Counted from the first letter of the stretch, positions 15,333-23,500 are shown. The stretch: 23,500 nucleotides of DNA from Gammaproteobacteria bacterium (GCA_014238345.1 JABABF010000084.1:1-23500); one strand, 5' to 3'. The notes: generated by a model from the sequence alone, not told the origin. Made by a program: numbers and translations.

Positions 15333-15530
15333 CGGCGGAGTGCTGGGCTACCTACCCTGCGAAGAGGCTGACAATCAAATAATATACTAATGTTCAAGAT
15401 GGCGATTACCTAAGGTCGCCCTCTGCGCTTACCTATAACGTTCCTTGCGCCATAATGATCGTTGCAACACCGTAGAGAGTTTGCGTGAGATATTTAGTAT
15501 TGAACCCAGCCCCCCAAGACCCTGAGCACC
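15333..15530. promoter_or_regulatory. Divergent tkt/metK intergenic region
   Basis: These 198 bases must hold promoters for both directions. They are more AT-rich than the flanking genes, with TATATT/TATTAT words on the minus strand near 15381-15393 and CATAAT on the plus strand at 15451-15456. None has a convincing -35 at the right distance. I looked for a SAM or SAH riboswitch and see no recognisable one by eye. Neither start codon has an SD. Confidence 0.4.
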
Positions 15531-16748
15531 ATGCCAAACAACCATCAGCACAGCAGATTATTCACCTCGGAATCGGTCTCCGAAGGGCACCCAGATAAAG
15601 TCGCTGACCAGATTTCCGATGCCCTATTGGATCACCTTTTGACTGGCGATCCAGATTCGCGTGCCGCACTGGAAACTCTGGTAAAAACTGATGTTGTGGT
15701 CATCGCTGGCGAGTTGCGTAGCGATGCCGATATAAGCACCGAGGCGCTGGAGACGGTGGTACGCAACACCGTGACGCACATCGGCTATGACAACGAGACC
15801 GTGGGCTTGGATGGCCAACAATGCCGTATTTTGAACTTCCTCGGCGCACAGTCTGCCGACATCGCCCTCGGCGTTGATGCCGACACACAAAGGAACAAAG
15901 ATCAAGGTGCTGGCGATCAAGGCATGATGTTCGGCTACGCCAGCGACGAGACTAAGTCGTTGATGCCCGCCCCCATTCATTACGCCCACGCTCTGGTGCG
16001 CCGCCAAGCCGAGTGCCGCCGCAACGGCACCTTGGCTTGGTTGCGTCCAGATGCAAAAAGCCAAGTCAGTGTGCGCTACGAGCGCGGTGTCCCAGTGGCG
16101 ATTGAAGCCGTGGTGCTGTCTACGCAACACGACCCAGAGATCGGCATTGAGGAGCTGCGTATCGCTGTGCGCGAGCAGATCATCGCCCCCGTGTTGCCAG
16201 CGGAGTGGCTCAACACCGACACCCAATACCACATCAACCCAACCGGCCGTTTTGTCATCGGCGGACCAATGGGTGACTGTGGCCTGACCGGTCGCAAAAT
16301 TATCGTCGACACCTACGGCGGCATGGCGCGACATGGCGGTGGTGCCTTCTCCGGCAAAGACCCCTCCAAGGTCGATCGCTCCGCCGCCTATGTCGCGCGC
16401 TATGCTGCCTGCAATGTGGTCGCCGCCGGGCTCGCTCACCGTTGCGAGGTGCAATTGTCCTATGCCATTGGGGTGGCAGAGCCGGTGGCAGTGGCGGTGG
16501 ACAGCTTCGGTACTGGCCAACTGCCAGACGACCGACTGACGGCCTTGGTGCGCGAGCATTTTTCACTGCGTCCAGCCGCACTGTCACAGGCACTGAACTT
16601 GAAGCAACAACGCTACCAACCCGTGGCGGCTTACGGCCACTTCGGTCGCCCAGAATTACAGCTACCGTGGGAAGACACCACGCCAGCTGCGACGCTGGCC
16701 AACGCCGCCGGTATGCCCATGGATCGCGCCACGGGTAGCGGACGATGA
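15531..16748 (+). CDS. metK: S-adenosylmethionine synthetase
   Basis: MetK makes S-adenosylmethionine from methionine and ATP. The 405-residue protein has LFTSESVSEGHPDKVADQISDA from residue 10, including the ATP-binding GHPDK (19-23), the hexapeptide signature in GAGDQGMMFGYA (126-137), and the P-loop-like GGGAFSGKDPSKVDRS (269-284). The length is slightly above E. coli (384), mainly through a Pro/Ala-rich C-terminal end. ATG 15531 has no SD; the next ATG would remove the conserved N-terminus. The stop overlaps the ahcY start as ATGA, so the two are translationally coupled. It is divergent from tkt, an arrangement also known near metK in Pseudomonas. Confidence 0.97.
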   Translation: MPNNHQHSRLFTSESVSEGHPDKVADQISDALLDHLLTGDPDSRAALETLVKTDVVVIAGELRSDADISTEALETVVRNTVTHIGYDNETVGLDGQQCRILNFLGAQSADIALGVDADTQRNKDQGAGDQGMMFGYASDETKSLMPAPIHYAHALVRRQAECRRNGTLAWLRPDAKSQVSVRYERGVPVAIEAVVLSTQHDPEIGIEELRIAVREQIIAPVLPAEWLNTDTQYHINPTGRFVIGGPMGDCGLTGRKIIVDTYGGMARHGGGAFSGKDPSKVDRSAAYVARYAACNVVAAGLAHRCEVQLSYAIGVAEPVAVAVDSFGTGQLPDDRLTALVREHFSLRPAALSQALNLKQQRYQPVAAYGHFGRPELQLPWEDTTPAATLANAAGMPMDRATGSGR

Positions 16749-18118
16749 ACGCCACCGTAGACTACCGCGTCGCCGACCTATCGCTGGCCGATTGGGGGCG
16801 GCGTGAAATCGAGCTGGCCGATACCGAAATGCCAGCGCTGATGTCGTTGCGCGAGCGCTATCGCGCCGAACGGCCGCTGGCTGGTGCCCGTATCATCGGA
16901 TGCATCCATATGACAGTGCAAACCGCCGTTTTGGTCGAGAGCTTGGCCGCTCTGGGTGCCGAGCTGCGCTGGTCATCCTGCAATATTTATTCGACCCAAG
17001 ATCATGCCGCTGCTGCTCTGGCCGCCAGCGGTGTGCCAGTCTTCGCTTGGAAGGGCGAGACCGAGGAAGAGTACCTGTGGTGTATTGAGCAAACTATTTT
17101 GCGCAATGGCCAGCCCTGGGCGGCCAACATGGTGCTGGACGATGGCGGAGATTTGACAGAAATATTGCACACCCGCTTCCCCGATCTACTCAATGGTATC
17201 CATGGAATTAGCGAAGAGACCACCACTGGTGTGCATCGCCTAGAGCAGATGTTGGCGCAGAACAAGCTGCGGGTGCCAGCAATCAATGTCAACGACTCGG
17301 TCACCAAATCCAAAAACGACAACCGCTACGGTAGCCGTCACGGACTCAGCGATGCGATCAAGCGCGCTACCGACCACCTGCTGGCCAGCAAGCGCGCTCT
17401 GGTCATAGGCTATGGAGATGTCGGCAAGGGAGCCGCCCAATCACTGCGCCAAGAGGGCGCAGTGGTGCGCATTAGTGAAGTGGATCCGATCTGCGCCATG
17501 CAGGCCTGCATGGATGGTTACGAGGTGGTGTCCCCCTATATCAACGGAATTAATACCGGGCGTAATGACTGTATTGATTGCGCATTGCTCAGCCACACCG
17601 ACTTGTTGGTGACCGCCACCGGCAATTTAAATGTCTGCGACCAGCTAGTGCTGGCCGCACTCAAACCCTATGCCGTAGTATGCAACATCGGCCATTTCGA
17701 TAACGAAATCGATGTCGCGTTCATGCGCGAAAATTGGCGCTGGGAGGAGCTCAAACCTCAGGTACACCGCATCTATCGTAGCGCGGATAGCAACGATTTT
17801 CTGCTACTGTTGTCAGAGGGTCGGCTCGCTAATCTAGGCAATGCCACCGGCCACCCTTCGCGCATTATGGACGGCTCCTTTGCCAACCAATTGCTGGCAC
17901 AGATCCATCTGTTCAAGCAAGGCTACGCCGATCTCCCGGCCGACGAGCAGCCATCGCTATTGCGGCTCGAAGTGTTGCCACAGCAGCTGGACGAGGAGGT
18001 TGCTCGGCATATGGTGGAGGGCTTTAGTGGAGTGCTCACGCAGCTCAGCGATGAGCAGTGCCGTTACCTCGCTGTTCCAGTCGACGGGCCGTTCAAAAAC
18101 AATGCCTACAAGTACTGA
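16745..18118 (+). CDS. ahcY: S-adenosylhomocysteine hydrolase
   Basis: AhcY splits S-adenosylhomocysteine, the product of SAM-dependent methylation, into homocysteine and adenosine, using bound NAD. The 457-residue protein has WSSCNIYSTQDHAAAALA (76-93), GETEEEYLWC (104-113), GISEETTTGVHRL, NVNDSVTKSK with the substrate Lys (181-190), the NAD motif VIGYGDVGKG (220-229) and the C-terminal end PFKNNAYKY, similar to the family's Lys-Tyr tail. The start overlaps the metK stop by four bases. In several proteobacteria ahcY is preceded by a SAH riboswitch; the overlap leaves no room for one directly upstream. It shares 17 bases with metF. Confidence 0.97.
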   Translation: MNATVDYRVADLSLADWGRREIELADTEMPALMSLRERYRAERPLAGARIIGCIHMTVQTAVLVESLAALGAELRWSSCNIYSTQDHAAAALAASGVPVFAWKGETEEEYLWCIEQTILRNGQPWAANMVLDDGGDLTEILHTRFPDLLNGIHGISEETTTGVHRLEQMLAQNKLRVPAINVNDSVTKSKNDNRYGSRHGLSDAIKRATDHLLASKRALVIGYGDVGKGAAQSLRQEGAVVRISEVDPICAMQACMDGYEVVSPYINGINTGRNDCIDCALLSHTDLLVTATGNLNVCDQLVLAALKPYAVVCNIGHFDNEIDVAFMRENWRWEELKPQVHRIYRSADSNDFLLLLSEGRLANLGNATGHPSRIMDGSFANQLLAQIHLFKQGYADLPADEQPSLLRLEVLPQQLDEEVARHMVEGFSGVLTQLSDEQCRYLAVPVDGPFKNNAYKY

Positions 18119-18980
18119 GGGGGGCGGGAACAAACTCCCGCTGAGCTTCGAGTTCTTTCCACCGCGCAACTCCGAGGGCGCACGCACTTTGGCGGCGACA
18201 CAAAAATCGCTGGCGGCTTTTGAACCCGAACTGTTTTCGGTAACCTACGGGGCTGGCGGTAGCACCTTCGAGGGTACCCACAACACCGTGAAGAAGATTC
18301 TTGATGCCGGGCACCGGGTCGCTCCGCACCTGTCGTTCAGCTCCGGTGAAGCAGAGCACGAGCGCATCTCAGATCTGCTCAAAAATTACCGTAGCCTCGG
18401 GGTGCGCGATCTGGTGGCGTTGCGCGGAGATGCACCAATAGCGGGGCGCGGGCCGATGCAGAACTCCGCTGAGGAGCTGGTGCGCTTCATCCGAGAACAC
18501 TCAGCGGATCATTTCCGCATCGCCGTCGCCGCCTATCCAGAGTGCCACCCGTACTATGCCCCCCACCTCAATCTTGGCAAGGATCTGCTTTCTTTACAGC
18601 AGAAAATGGCAGCGGGAGCCGACCTGATGATCACTCAGTTTTTTTTCAACGCAGATGCCTATTTTTATTTCCGTGACGCAGTGCACAAACTCGGTATTGA
18701 GCAACAAATCCGCCCGGGCATCATGCCGTTGCACAACCCAGAACAGCTGTCTCGTTTTGCTGAACACTGCGGAGCCGAAATACCGCGCTGGTTGTGCGCC
18801 CAGTTGGAATACTACAGCGACGACCCCAAGGCCTGTGCCACTTTCTGCGAGACTTTCGTCACCAGATTGTGCCAACGCCTGCTCGACGGCGGCGCACCAG
18901 GGCTACATTTCTATACTTTGAATCGCGCCGATGCCAGCACCGCTATCTGCCAACAGCTGGGTTGCTGGGGCACAGGCTGA
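18102..18980 (+). CDS. metF: 5,10-Methylenetetrahydrofolate reductase
   Basis: MetF reduces 5,10-methylene-THF to 5-methyl-THF, the methyl donor for methionine synthesis from homocysteine; it is an FAD enzyme with a TIM barrel. The 292-residue protein has LSFEFFPP with the catalytic Glu17 near the N-terminus (14-21), SVTYGAGGST (46-54), LVALRGD (104-110), and MITQFFFNADAYF. Length matches E. coli (296). The frame is open far upstream inside ahcY; ATG 18102 was chosen because it sits just before the conserved core. That start overlaps the ahcY end by 17 bases and has no SD, so coupling with ahcY is likely. With metK and ahcY it covers three steps of the methyl cycle; methionine synthase is not in the window. 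Confidence 0.95.
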   Translation: MPTSTEGGGNKLPLSFEFFPPRNSEGARTLAATQKSLAAFEPELFSVTYGAGGSTFEGTHNTVKKILDAGHRVAPHLSFSSGEAEHERISDLLKNYRSLGVRDLVALRGDAPIAGRGPMQNSAEELVRFIREHSADHFRIAVAAYPECHPYYAPHLNLGKDLLSLQQKMAAGADLMITQFFFNADAYFYFRDAVHKLGIEQQIRPGIMPLHNPEQLSRFAEHCGAEIPRWLCAQLEYYSDDPKACATFCETFVTRLCQRLLDGGAPGLHFYTLNRADASTAICQQLGCWGTG

Positions 18981-19031
18981 GTAGGCACGGCTCACACACC
19001 GCTAAGACATAAGAGGAGGCCGTGGCAGAGC

Positions 19032-19757
19032 GTGCGTTGCCCGAGAATCTACACGACACAGACGCTGAGCCATGGCGCTCGGCTGAAACTAGAAAGTGAT
19101 GCGGCTCGCCATCTGAGCCTCGTGTTACGTCGGCGTGGTGGAGATGCATTGATCTTGTTCAACGGTCAAGGGAGCGAACACAACGCCCGTGTACTCAGCG
19201 TTGGCGACCGAGGCTCCCTCGTTGAAGTCGAAGTCGGTCAGTGTAATGAGGTCACTCGGGAGCCTCCGTGCCGAGTGCAGCTGGCCTGCCCGATTTTGCG
19301 CGGCACACGCATGGATTTTCTAATCCCCAAAGCAACAGAATTGGGGGTCGGGGAATTGCACTTGCTGCATTGTGAGCACAGCGCCACACAGCCTAGAGGC
19401 GAGCTGAGCGCGCGCTTAGAGCGCTGGCATCGACAAATTATCCACGCCTGCGAGCAGAGCGGGCGCACGGTGTTGCCCACATTGCACAGCCCGGTACCAC
19501 TGACGGAGTGGCTGAGTCAGGTGACGGCAGAGCGGCGACTGTTGCTGTGCCCTCTGGGGGCGCCACATACCACGCCGCTCCCACCACAGCCAGTGGCGCT
19601 ACTGTCCGGCCCTGAGGGCGGCTGGTCAACCCCTGAGCGCGAAGCGACCCTAGCCGCTGGTTTTATCGCCTGGCGCTTGGGGCGGTGTGTGCTACGCGCC
19701 GAGACAGCCCCATTAGCGGGGCTGGCGGCGCTGGAGCAGCTGTCGGTTACGAGCTGA
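19032..19757 (+). CDS. rsmE: 16S rRNA m3U1498 methyltransferase
   Basis: RsmE is a SPOUT-family enzyme that uses SAM to methylate N3 of U1498 in 16S rRNA. The 241-residue protein begins RCPRIYTT, like the family, and has the motifs IPKATELGV (98-106), EQSGR (141-145), LLSGPEGGW (190-198) and LGRCVLRAETAPL (216-228), the last two forming the SAM-binding knot. The start is GTG 19032. A good GAGGAGG (19013-19019) lies 12 bases upstream, longer than the usual spacing; no in-frame start is closer. It follows metF by 51 bases in the same direction and is convergent with hemY, with only seven bases between stops. Confidence 0.95.
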   Translation: MRCPRIYTTQTLSHGARLKLESDAARHLSLVLRRRGGDALILFNGQGSEHNARVLSVGDRGSLVEVEVGQCNEVTREPPCRVQLACPILRGTRMDFLIPKATELGVGELHLLHCEHSATQPRGELSARLERWHRQIIHACEQSGRTVLPTLHSPVPLTEWLSQVTAERRLLLCPLGAPHTTPLPPQPVALLSGPEGGWSTPEREATLAAGFIAWRLGRCVLRAETAPLAGLAALEQLSVTS

Positions 19758-19770
19758 GGTATCTTCAGCT
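19752..19770. terminator. Palindrome covering both stop codons of rsmE and hemY
   Basis: AGCTGA (19752-19757) and TCAGCT (19765-19770) are a perfect inverted repeat around seven bases, and G-C and G-T pairs can extend the stem. Each arm carries a Ser-stop codon pair (AGC TGA) of one of the convergent genes. There is no strong T-run on either side, so it may act as a weak two-way terminator or mRNA-end stem. Confidence 0.35.
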
Positions 19771-20970
19771 AGATTTGGCTGCCACCAGCTGCTTATGACT
19801 CTTCGCAAACTCCCCTTGTGCCGCGCTTAGCCGAGCCAACTCACTACAGATATCGGCATCACCGGGGCGCTGTTTCGCCGCCTGCTGGAGCTGCTCTCCA
19901 GCCTTAACCAAAGCACCTTGGCGAAGGTATATACGCCCCAAACATAGTGCCAAATCGGCATCCTCTTGATGCTTGGTGTGCCACGCAGTGGCGACACGGA
20001 GTTGCGCCTCCACATCAGCTCCTGAGATCAATCCATAGAGGCGCGCCAATGGCGGAGACCATGCTTCTTGCATGTGTTGCTCAATTTTCTGCACTGCTAG
20101 ATCAGCGCCATTCTGCTCCGTGCTCAGCCCCATCAACTGGAGATAATGGGCACGGCACTGAGGGTCATCGTTGATAGTTCTCGGCAGCTCCGACCAAATC
20201 CTCTCCAACTTTTTTAGCCGTGTAGCAACATCCCCAGCGACCGCCTTGTCCAGCTGGCGAAACCAGATTTTCTTTTGCCACGCCACATCACTTTGCCGCT
20301 CGCTGAGGTACTCTTTGTCAAATAGCTCTTCGACTTTTTCCCAGTCCCCCTGTGCTTGATACAGCGATGCCAACTTCGCCCGCGCTTCATCGTGCTTGGG
20401 GTGCTCTTTGAGAAAAGTATCCAGCTGCGCGATATAGTCCGCTGGCTTGGAACCCTCCTTTGTGCCATCACTAATGATCTTAAGATAAGCAAGAGCTTGC
20501 CGCGTCACATCGTCTTGCACCAGGCTCTTGGCTTTACCCAAATACTGGCTCAGCAATTTCTGGTCGCCCTGCTCCATAGCTGCTCGTGCCGCAAGCAACA
20601 TGAGAGCCGCCGCCTGTGGCTGTGTTTTGGTGGTGCCATGCTCTAGACTGCGGCAAGCCAATAACCAATCCTCGGAAACAAAGGCGCTGAGGCCAATGAT
20701 CAGATGTTCGGTGGGACTAATGCCAGGCTGCTTGCTCTGCCACAAGCTACTCAGCGTCATGGGTAACGAAAACACACCAATCAACGCCCGCAACAACAAG
20801 TAGCCGAACAGGATGAAGGAGAAGAGTAGTAGCAATGCAGTCATCAAGGAGACGCGATACTCCTCACCACGCCAACTGAGCTCCACATGGCCGGGGACAT
20901 TGCTGAAAATAGCGATGCTGATCATAACAATCAACATCACGACGAGGCTAAGCCACAGATAAGCTTTCAT
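19765..20970 (-). CDS. hemY: HemY, membrane TPR protein of the heme operon
   Basis: HemY of proteobacteria is an inner-membrane protein of unclear function encoded with hemC, hemD and hemX; it is unrelated to the Bacillus protoporphyrinogen oxidase of the same name. The 401-residue protein has two membrane segments at about residues 5-22 and 42-64, then a long helical cytoplasmic or periplasmic region with TPR-like repeats (for example EARAKLASLYQAQGDWEKVE and the C-terminal LCLGRIYLRQGALVKAGEQL). Length fits E. coli (398). ATG 20970 was chosen over the upstream in-frame start at 21060: it has GAGG ten bases upstream and begins directly before the first membrane segment. The start overlaps the end of hemX by 23 bases. 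Confidence 0.92.
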   Translation of the reverse strand: MKAYLWLSLVVMLIVMISIAIFSNVPGHVELSWRGEEYRVSLMTALLLLFSFILFGYLLLRALIGVFSLPMTLSSLWQSKQPGISPTEHLIIGLSAFVSEDWLLACRSLEHGTTKTQPQAAALMLLAARAAMEQGDQKLLSQYLGKAKSLVQDDVTRQALAYLKIISDGTKEGSKPADYIAQLDTFLKEHPKHDEARAKLASLYQAQGDWEKVEELFDKEYLSERQSDVAWQKKIWFRQLDKAVAGDVATRLKKLERIWSELPRTINDDPQCRAHYLQLMGLSTEQNGADLAVQKIEQHMQEAWSPPLARLYGLISGADVEAQLRVATAWHTKHQEDADLALCLGRIYLRQGALVKAGEQLQQAAKQRPGDADICSELARLSAAQGEFAKSHKQLVAAKSS

Positions 20971-22147
20971 GATATTGAATCCTCTTTTGCGTTTGTATTG
21001 AGTAATCGAAATGTGTCGCACCAAGCATTGCTTCCAAAATAAGTAGTGATGGCGGTGCATGGAAGGGTGGTGGTTTAAATTGCAGCTGAGACAATTCTTC
21101 TAACAGGGAATGCAATTCCCCTACCAGCGAGTTGTCAAGGTCAAAATGTTGCCCCAACCAATCGCGGGTGTGGTCGGCGGCCTCATGTACGGCCTGCGTA
21201 TCGCGCTGTGGTAACGCCCGTTGTAGTTGCTCCAAATGCCACTGCAATTTCTCACGCTGGCGCTGTGCTACAAAGAGTGGCACCGAACCATCCGCGTCTT
21301 CGACACTGCGCACTTCCACCAGCGATGCCAACCGCGAGCCCATCTCTGAGCCAACACTGACCAGCCAATCACCCACTGGCTCTAAGTGCGACCAGAACTG
21401 TGTCGGACGGCTCTGGGCTGAGCTCTCTTTGGCTCTGGCACCGTCACCAGCCAACGTTGGCGATGGAGTGGCCGCGACCGGGCGGAGCTGCGGGCGTAAT
21501 GCCAACGTTTTGATGCGGGCGATATGCTTGCCTAGCTGAACGCGATAATGCGGCAGGTCGGGTAACGAAGCACTGGCCAGCGCCGCCAGGTCAACCTTGA
21601 TGGCGCGCCGTACGGCAATCAACTGAGTGTCCGGCAACGGTGCCAACAGATCAAGGGCGTTGTCAATCAGGCGCTGTGCCGCCGCTAGGTTGTACCCCGG
21701 TTCCAACTGAGCGGCCACACCGCTGAGTAGTAGGCGAGCCGTCTCCATGCGCCACTGCGACATCAAAGCGTGTGCTGGCTCGCGCAACTGCTGAGCTAAG
21801 GCATCTAGCGACTGTTGCTGGCGCAACAGCTGCTCTTTCAGCTCCCGTTGTCGCAGCAATCGTTGCTGCCGCTCTTCTTGTAGCTGCTGTTGCACATGCA
21901 TCAATCCTGCCTCTAATGCTTGGCCTTGATGGCGATGTTGCGCTAACTGCTCGGCAAACTCCTGGCGCTCTTGGCTCGCCTGCTGTAATTGCCAAAAAAC
22001 CCAAACGCCACTGATGGCCGATGCAGAGAATAGCACCCCGATCAAAAATAATCCTATGCCAAGGCCACTGCGGGGCACGGGCGGGGAGCCTGCGGGTAAC
22101 GGCGCATCAACGCGCTTGGGCGACGGTATCGCCGTAGAATCTGGCAT
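20948..22147 (-). CDS. hemX: HemX, membrane protein of the heme operon
   Basis: HemX is a bitopic inner-membrane protein often labelled uroporphyrinogen-III C-methyltransferase, although it lacks the CysG-type methyltransferase fold; its role is not settled. The 399-residue protein has a Pro-rich cytoplasmic start, one membrane segment at about 29-51, a Gln/Glu-rich coiled coil at about 53-120, and a helical domain with WRMETARLLLSG and LEPGYNLAAAQRLIDNALDLL, both typical of HemX. The last 30 residues or so, after the PPPFHAPPSLL segment, extend past the usual end and overlap the hemY start. No SD precedes ATG 22147. A TATAAT on the minus strand at 22214-22209 may allow expression apart from hemCD. 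Confidence 0.9.
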   Translation of the reverse strand: MPDSTAIPSPKRVDAPLPAGSPPVPRSGLGIGLFLIGVLFSASAISGVWVFWQLQQASQERQEFAEQLAQHRHQGQALEAGLMHVQQQLQEERQQRLLRQRELKEQLLRQQQSLDALAQQLREPAHALMSQWRMETARLLLSGVAAQLEPGYNLAAAQRLIDNALDLLAPLPDTQLIAVRRAIKVDLAALASASLPDLPHYRVQLGKHIARIKTLALRPQLRPVAATPSPTLAGDGARAKESSAQSRPTQFWSHLEPVGDWLVSVGSEMGSRLASLVEVRSVEDADGSVPLFVAQRQREKLQWHLEQLQRALPQRDTQAVHEAADHTRDWLGQHFDLDNSLVGELHSLLEELSQLQFKPPPFHAPPSLLILEAMLGATHFDYSIQTQKRIQYHESLSVA

Positions 22148-22401
22148 AAGCTAAAACATGTGTAAGATTTTAGGGAGACACATCACACCATACAAGTTTG
22201 GGCTAAGAATTATACCTAAATTGGTAGGGTATAGTCCTGGTCGCCAACTCCATGTGATGGCCCTTCAATCTCCCAAAGTCAAGATAGTGGCTTGGGTAAA
22301 TTATACACATCTTCCGTGAACTACTGACTGAAGGATGGCTTCAGGCAACTCATACAAGCCACATTACCGCAATGCATAAAGCGCGGACATGTCATCATCA
22401 G
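22148..22401. promoter_or_regulatory. hemD/hemX gap with TATAAT boxes and a dyad
   Basis: This 254-base AT-rich gap separates hemD from hemX. On the minus strand there are two perfect TATAAT words, at 22214-22209 and 22305-22300, about 60 and 155 bases before hemX; neither has a clear -35. The first overlaps an imperfect palindrome at 22211-22233: TATACCTA, six bases, then TAGGGTATA, symmetric except for one extra G. That is a plausible repressor or activator site. I see no ORF in the gap. Confidence 0.35.
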
Positions 22402-23178
22402 CTAAGGGATGAACACCTCGGCTAGCGCACTCACCAGCGATTTAGCAGCTGCGTTGGGGGCGGCGGCAACCTGTTGGAAACCTGCCGCCCGCGAACGTTC
22501 AAGTAGCCGTTGACCAGGAACGCACAGCGGCAACGCACGGAGCGTAGACACCTCGGCTCCTGCGAGCATCAGCAGGTTATCAAGCATAGCGGCGCTGGTG
22601 GCGATGGCGGCATTGAGCCGCCCGGTACGCAGGCAACGGCGTAGCGGCATAGCGCTACTCTTGGGGCAACCCCGCTGATAGACCTCACAGTAACTCAGCT
22701 CGGCACCACGGGAACTCAAGGTATCGCCAAGCCAACGCCGTCCACCACTGCCACGGATAATCATCAGCCGCTGGCCATCGAGCTGTTGCAACTCTGGCCG
22801 TTGCGCCAGCGCCCGACCACTGGCTCCGACGAGGGGGGACAGTGCACTGATCCCTTCGGCAGCGAGCGCCATCGCAGTGGCTGGCCCCACGGCGTGGCAG
22901 GGCGGCCAAGCGGTTATGTCTTCACCTAGCTCATGTGCCAGTGCAATAGCGTGACGCACCGCATTGGCACTGACAAAAATCAACTGATGACACGCTTTAA
23001 TCGCCACAACCTGTGCCTGTGCCAATCGCCGAGCAGAGCCTATCAGCACATCAATACTCAACGCTGGGATCGCTGCACTCTCAGCACCGAGGGTGGCCAA
23101 TGCTGCACACAGCGCATGCTCCTGCCCGGTGGGTCGAGGCACCAACACGCGCCAGCCGAGGAGCGGAGGGGCAGTCAC
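22402..23178 (-). CDS. hemD: Uroporphyrinogen-III synthase
   Basis: HemD closes and rearranges hydroxymethylbilane into uroporphyrinogen III, the precursor of heme, siroheme and cobalamin. The 258-residue protein fits the poorly conserved family: GWRVLVPRPTGQ near the N-terminus, HQLIFVSANAVRHAIAL (about 64-80), CHAVGPATAMAL (94-105), the RLMIIRGSGGRRWLGDTLSSRGAEL segment, CEVYQRGCP, and ATSAAMLDNLL in the second domain. The assignment rests on these plus position directly after hemC. The start is GTG 23178, overlapping the hemC stop as GTGA, so the two are coupled. Confidence 0.93.
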   Translation of the reverse strand: MTAPPLLGWRVLVPRPTGQEHALCAALATLGAESAAIPALSIDVLIGSARRLAQAQVVAIKACHQLIFVSANAVRHAIALAHELGEDITAWPPCHAVGPATAMALAAEGISALSPLVGASGRALAQRPELQQLDGQRLMIIRGSGGRRWLGDTLSSRGAELSYCEVYQRGCPKSSAMPLRRCLRTGRLNAAIATSAAMLDNLLMLAGAEVSTLRALPLCVPGQRLLERSRAAGFQQVAAAPNAAAKSLVSALAEVFIP

Positions 23179-23500
23179 GACACGGTACGCAATAGTTCGT
23201 CAATGCCGCGCTGACGCAAAGCCTCGGCAACCGCTTGGCCCAGTGCCGTCGGCGAGTAACCACGGCCGTCGGCGCGCAACAGACGAGTGCCATCCGCATT
23301 GCCAACAATCCCACGCAACCACAATTCACCACTGCCATCCACTGCGTCGCGTAGCTCCCCCGACGCAACAACCGGAGCGCCCGCAAGCGCCGCCTCCTCC
23401 TCATCCACCCTCTGATTCTCTGTATCACTGGCTGACACCACTGGTACGGCATAGGCTCCAAGTGGCAATTGACACAGGGGTAGCGAGACTCCCAGCGCCA
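23175..23500 (-). CDS. hemC: Hydroxymethylbilane synthase, C-terminal part
   Basis: HemC (porphobilinogen deaminase) polymerises four porphobilinogens into hydroxymethylbilane. Only about the last 108 residues are in the window; the gene continues past the right edge. LCQLPLGAYA aligns with the CQVPIGSYA stretch of E. coli HemC, so the Cys that carries the dipyrromethane cofactor is present. It is followed by the C-terminal domain with GELWLRGIVGNADGTRLLRADGRG and GIDELL near the end. An insert rich in Glu and Ala after YAVPVV makes this domain longer than in E. coli. It is the first visible gene of the hemC-hemD-hemX-hemY set. Confidence 0.92.
   Translation of the reverse strand, partial: ALGVSLPLCQLPLGAYAVPVVSASDTENQRVDEEEAALAGAPVVASGELRDAVDGSGELWLRGIVGNADGTRLLRADGRGYSPTALGQAVAEALRQRGIDELLRTVS

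Noticed and set aside
15333..15530. SAM or SAH riboswitch before metK
   Set aside because: No recognisable conserved core could be found by eye; a covariance-model search would be needed to claim one.
15624..16559. Minus-strand ORF of 311 codons
   Set aside because: It is a frame shadow of metK; low-complexity His/Gly/Val composition and no start signal.
1..23500. CRISPR arrays, insertion sequences, prophage or defence systems
   Set aside because: No direct-repeat array, transposase, integrase or defence-family protein is visible; nearly every base is accounted for by housekeeping genes.

Overview
This window is a housekeeping segment from a gammaproteobacterium. The evidence is gene content and order: gmk-rpoZ-spoT, rdgB-hemW, tkt-epd-pgk, metK-ahcY-metF-rsmE and hemC-hemD-hemX-hemY are all arrangements known from Pseudomonas, Escherichia and related groups. 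The DNA is GC-rich and coding-dense. Most genes lack an obvious Shine-Dalgarno (SD) sequence, and several neighbours overlap by 1 to 23 bases. I cannot name a genus. I found no CRISPR array, insertion sequence, phage gene or toxin-antitoxin pair.

Layout, left to right. (1) Positions 1-2471, minus strand: gmk, then an extended -10 promoter, then rpoZ and spoT, which runs toward the left edge. The leftmost 69 bases are not the continuation of spoT. They are an exact inverted copy of spoT bases 293-361, which looks like a chimeric contig end or a local inverted duplication. (2) pyrE (plus) and a divergent argB (minus). (3) 4712-7224: a two-gene plus-strand unit with a 3-ketosteroid dehydrogenase-like flavoprotein and an SDR dehydrogenase. 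It is followed by 590 bases without a clear gene, which hold a strong start site with only seven codons, a 36-codon ORF in the same frame, and a minus-strand ORF encoding one hydrophobic segment. This is the only accessory-looking part of the window. (4) rdgB and hemW, a tRNA-Arg(CCG), and a minus-strand NAD-dependent epimerase. (5) 10890-15332, minus strand: tkt, epd, pgk, for central carbon metabolism and erythrose-4-phosphate oxidation toward PLP. (6) 15531-19757, plus strand: metK, ahcY, metF, rsmE. The first three make SAM, clear S-adenosylhomocysteine and supply methyl-THF; RsmE uses SAM. (7) 19765-23500, minus strand: hemC (partial), hemD, hemX, hemY, for tetrapyrrole synthesis and two associated membrane proteins.

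No clearly new biological system is visible. The points most worth checking are the inverted duplication at the left end, the decayed or leader-like region after the SDR gene, the restriction of strong SD sequences mostly to that segment, and changes at normally conserved residues in the Epd and SDR proteins.
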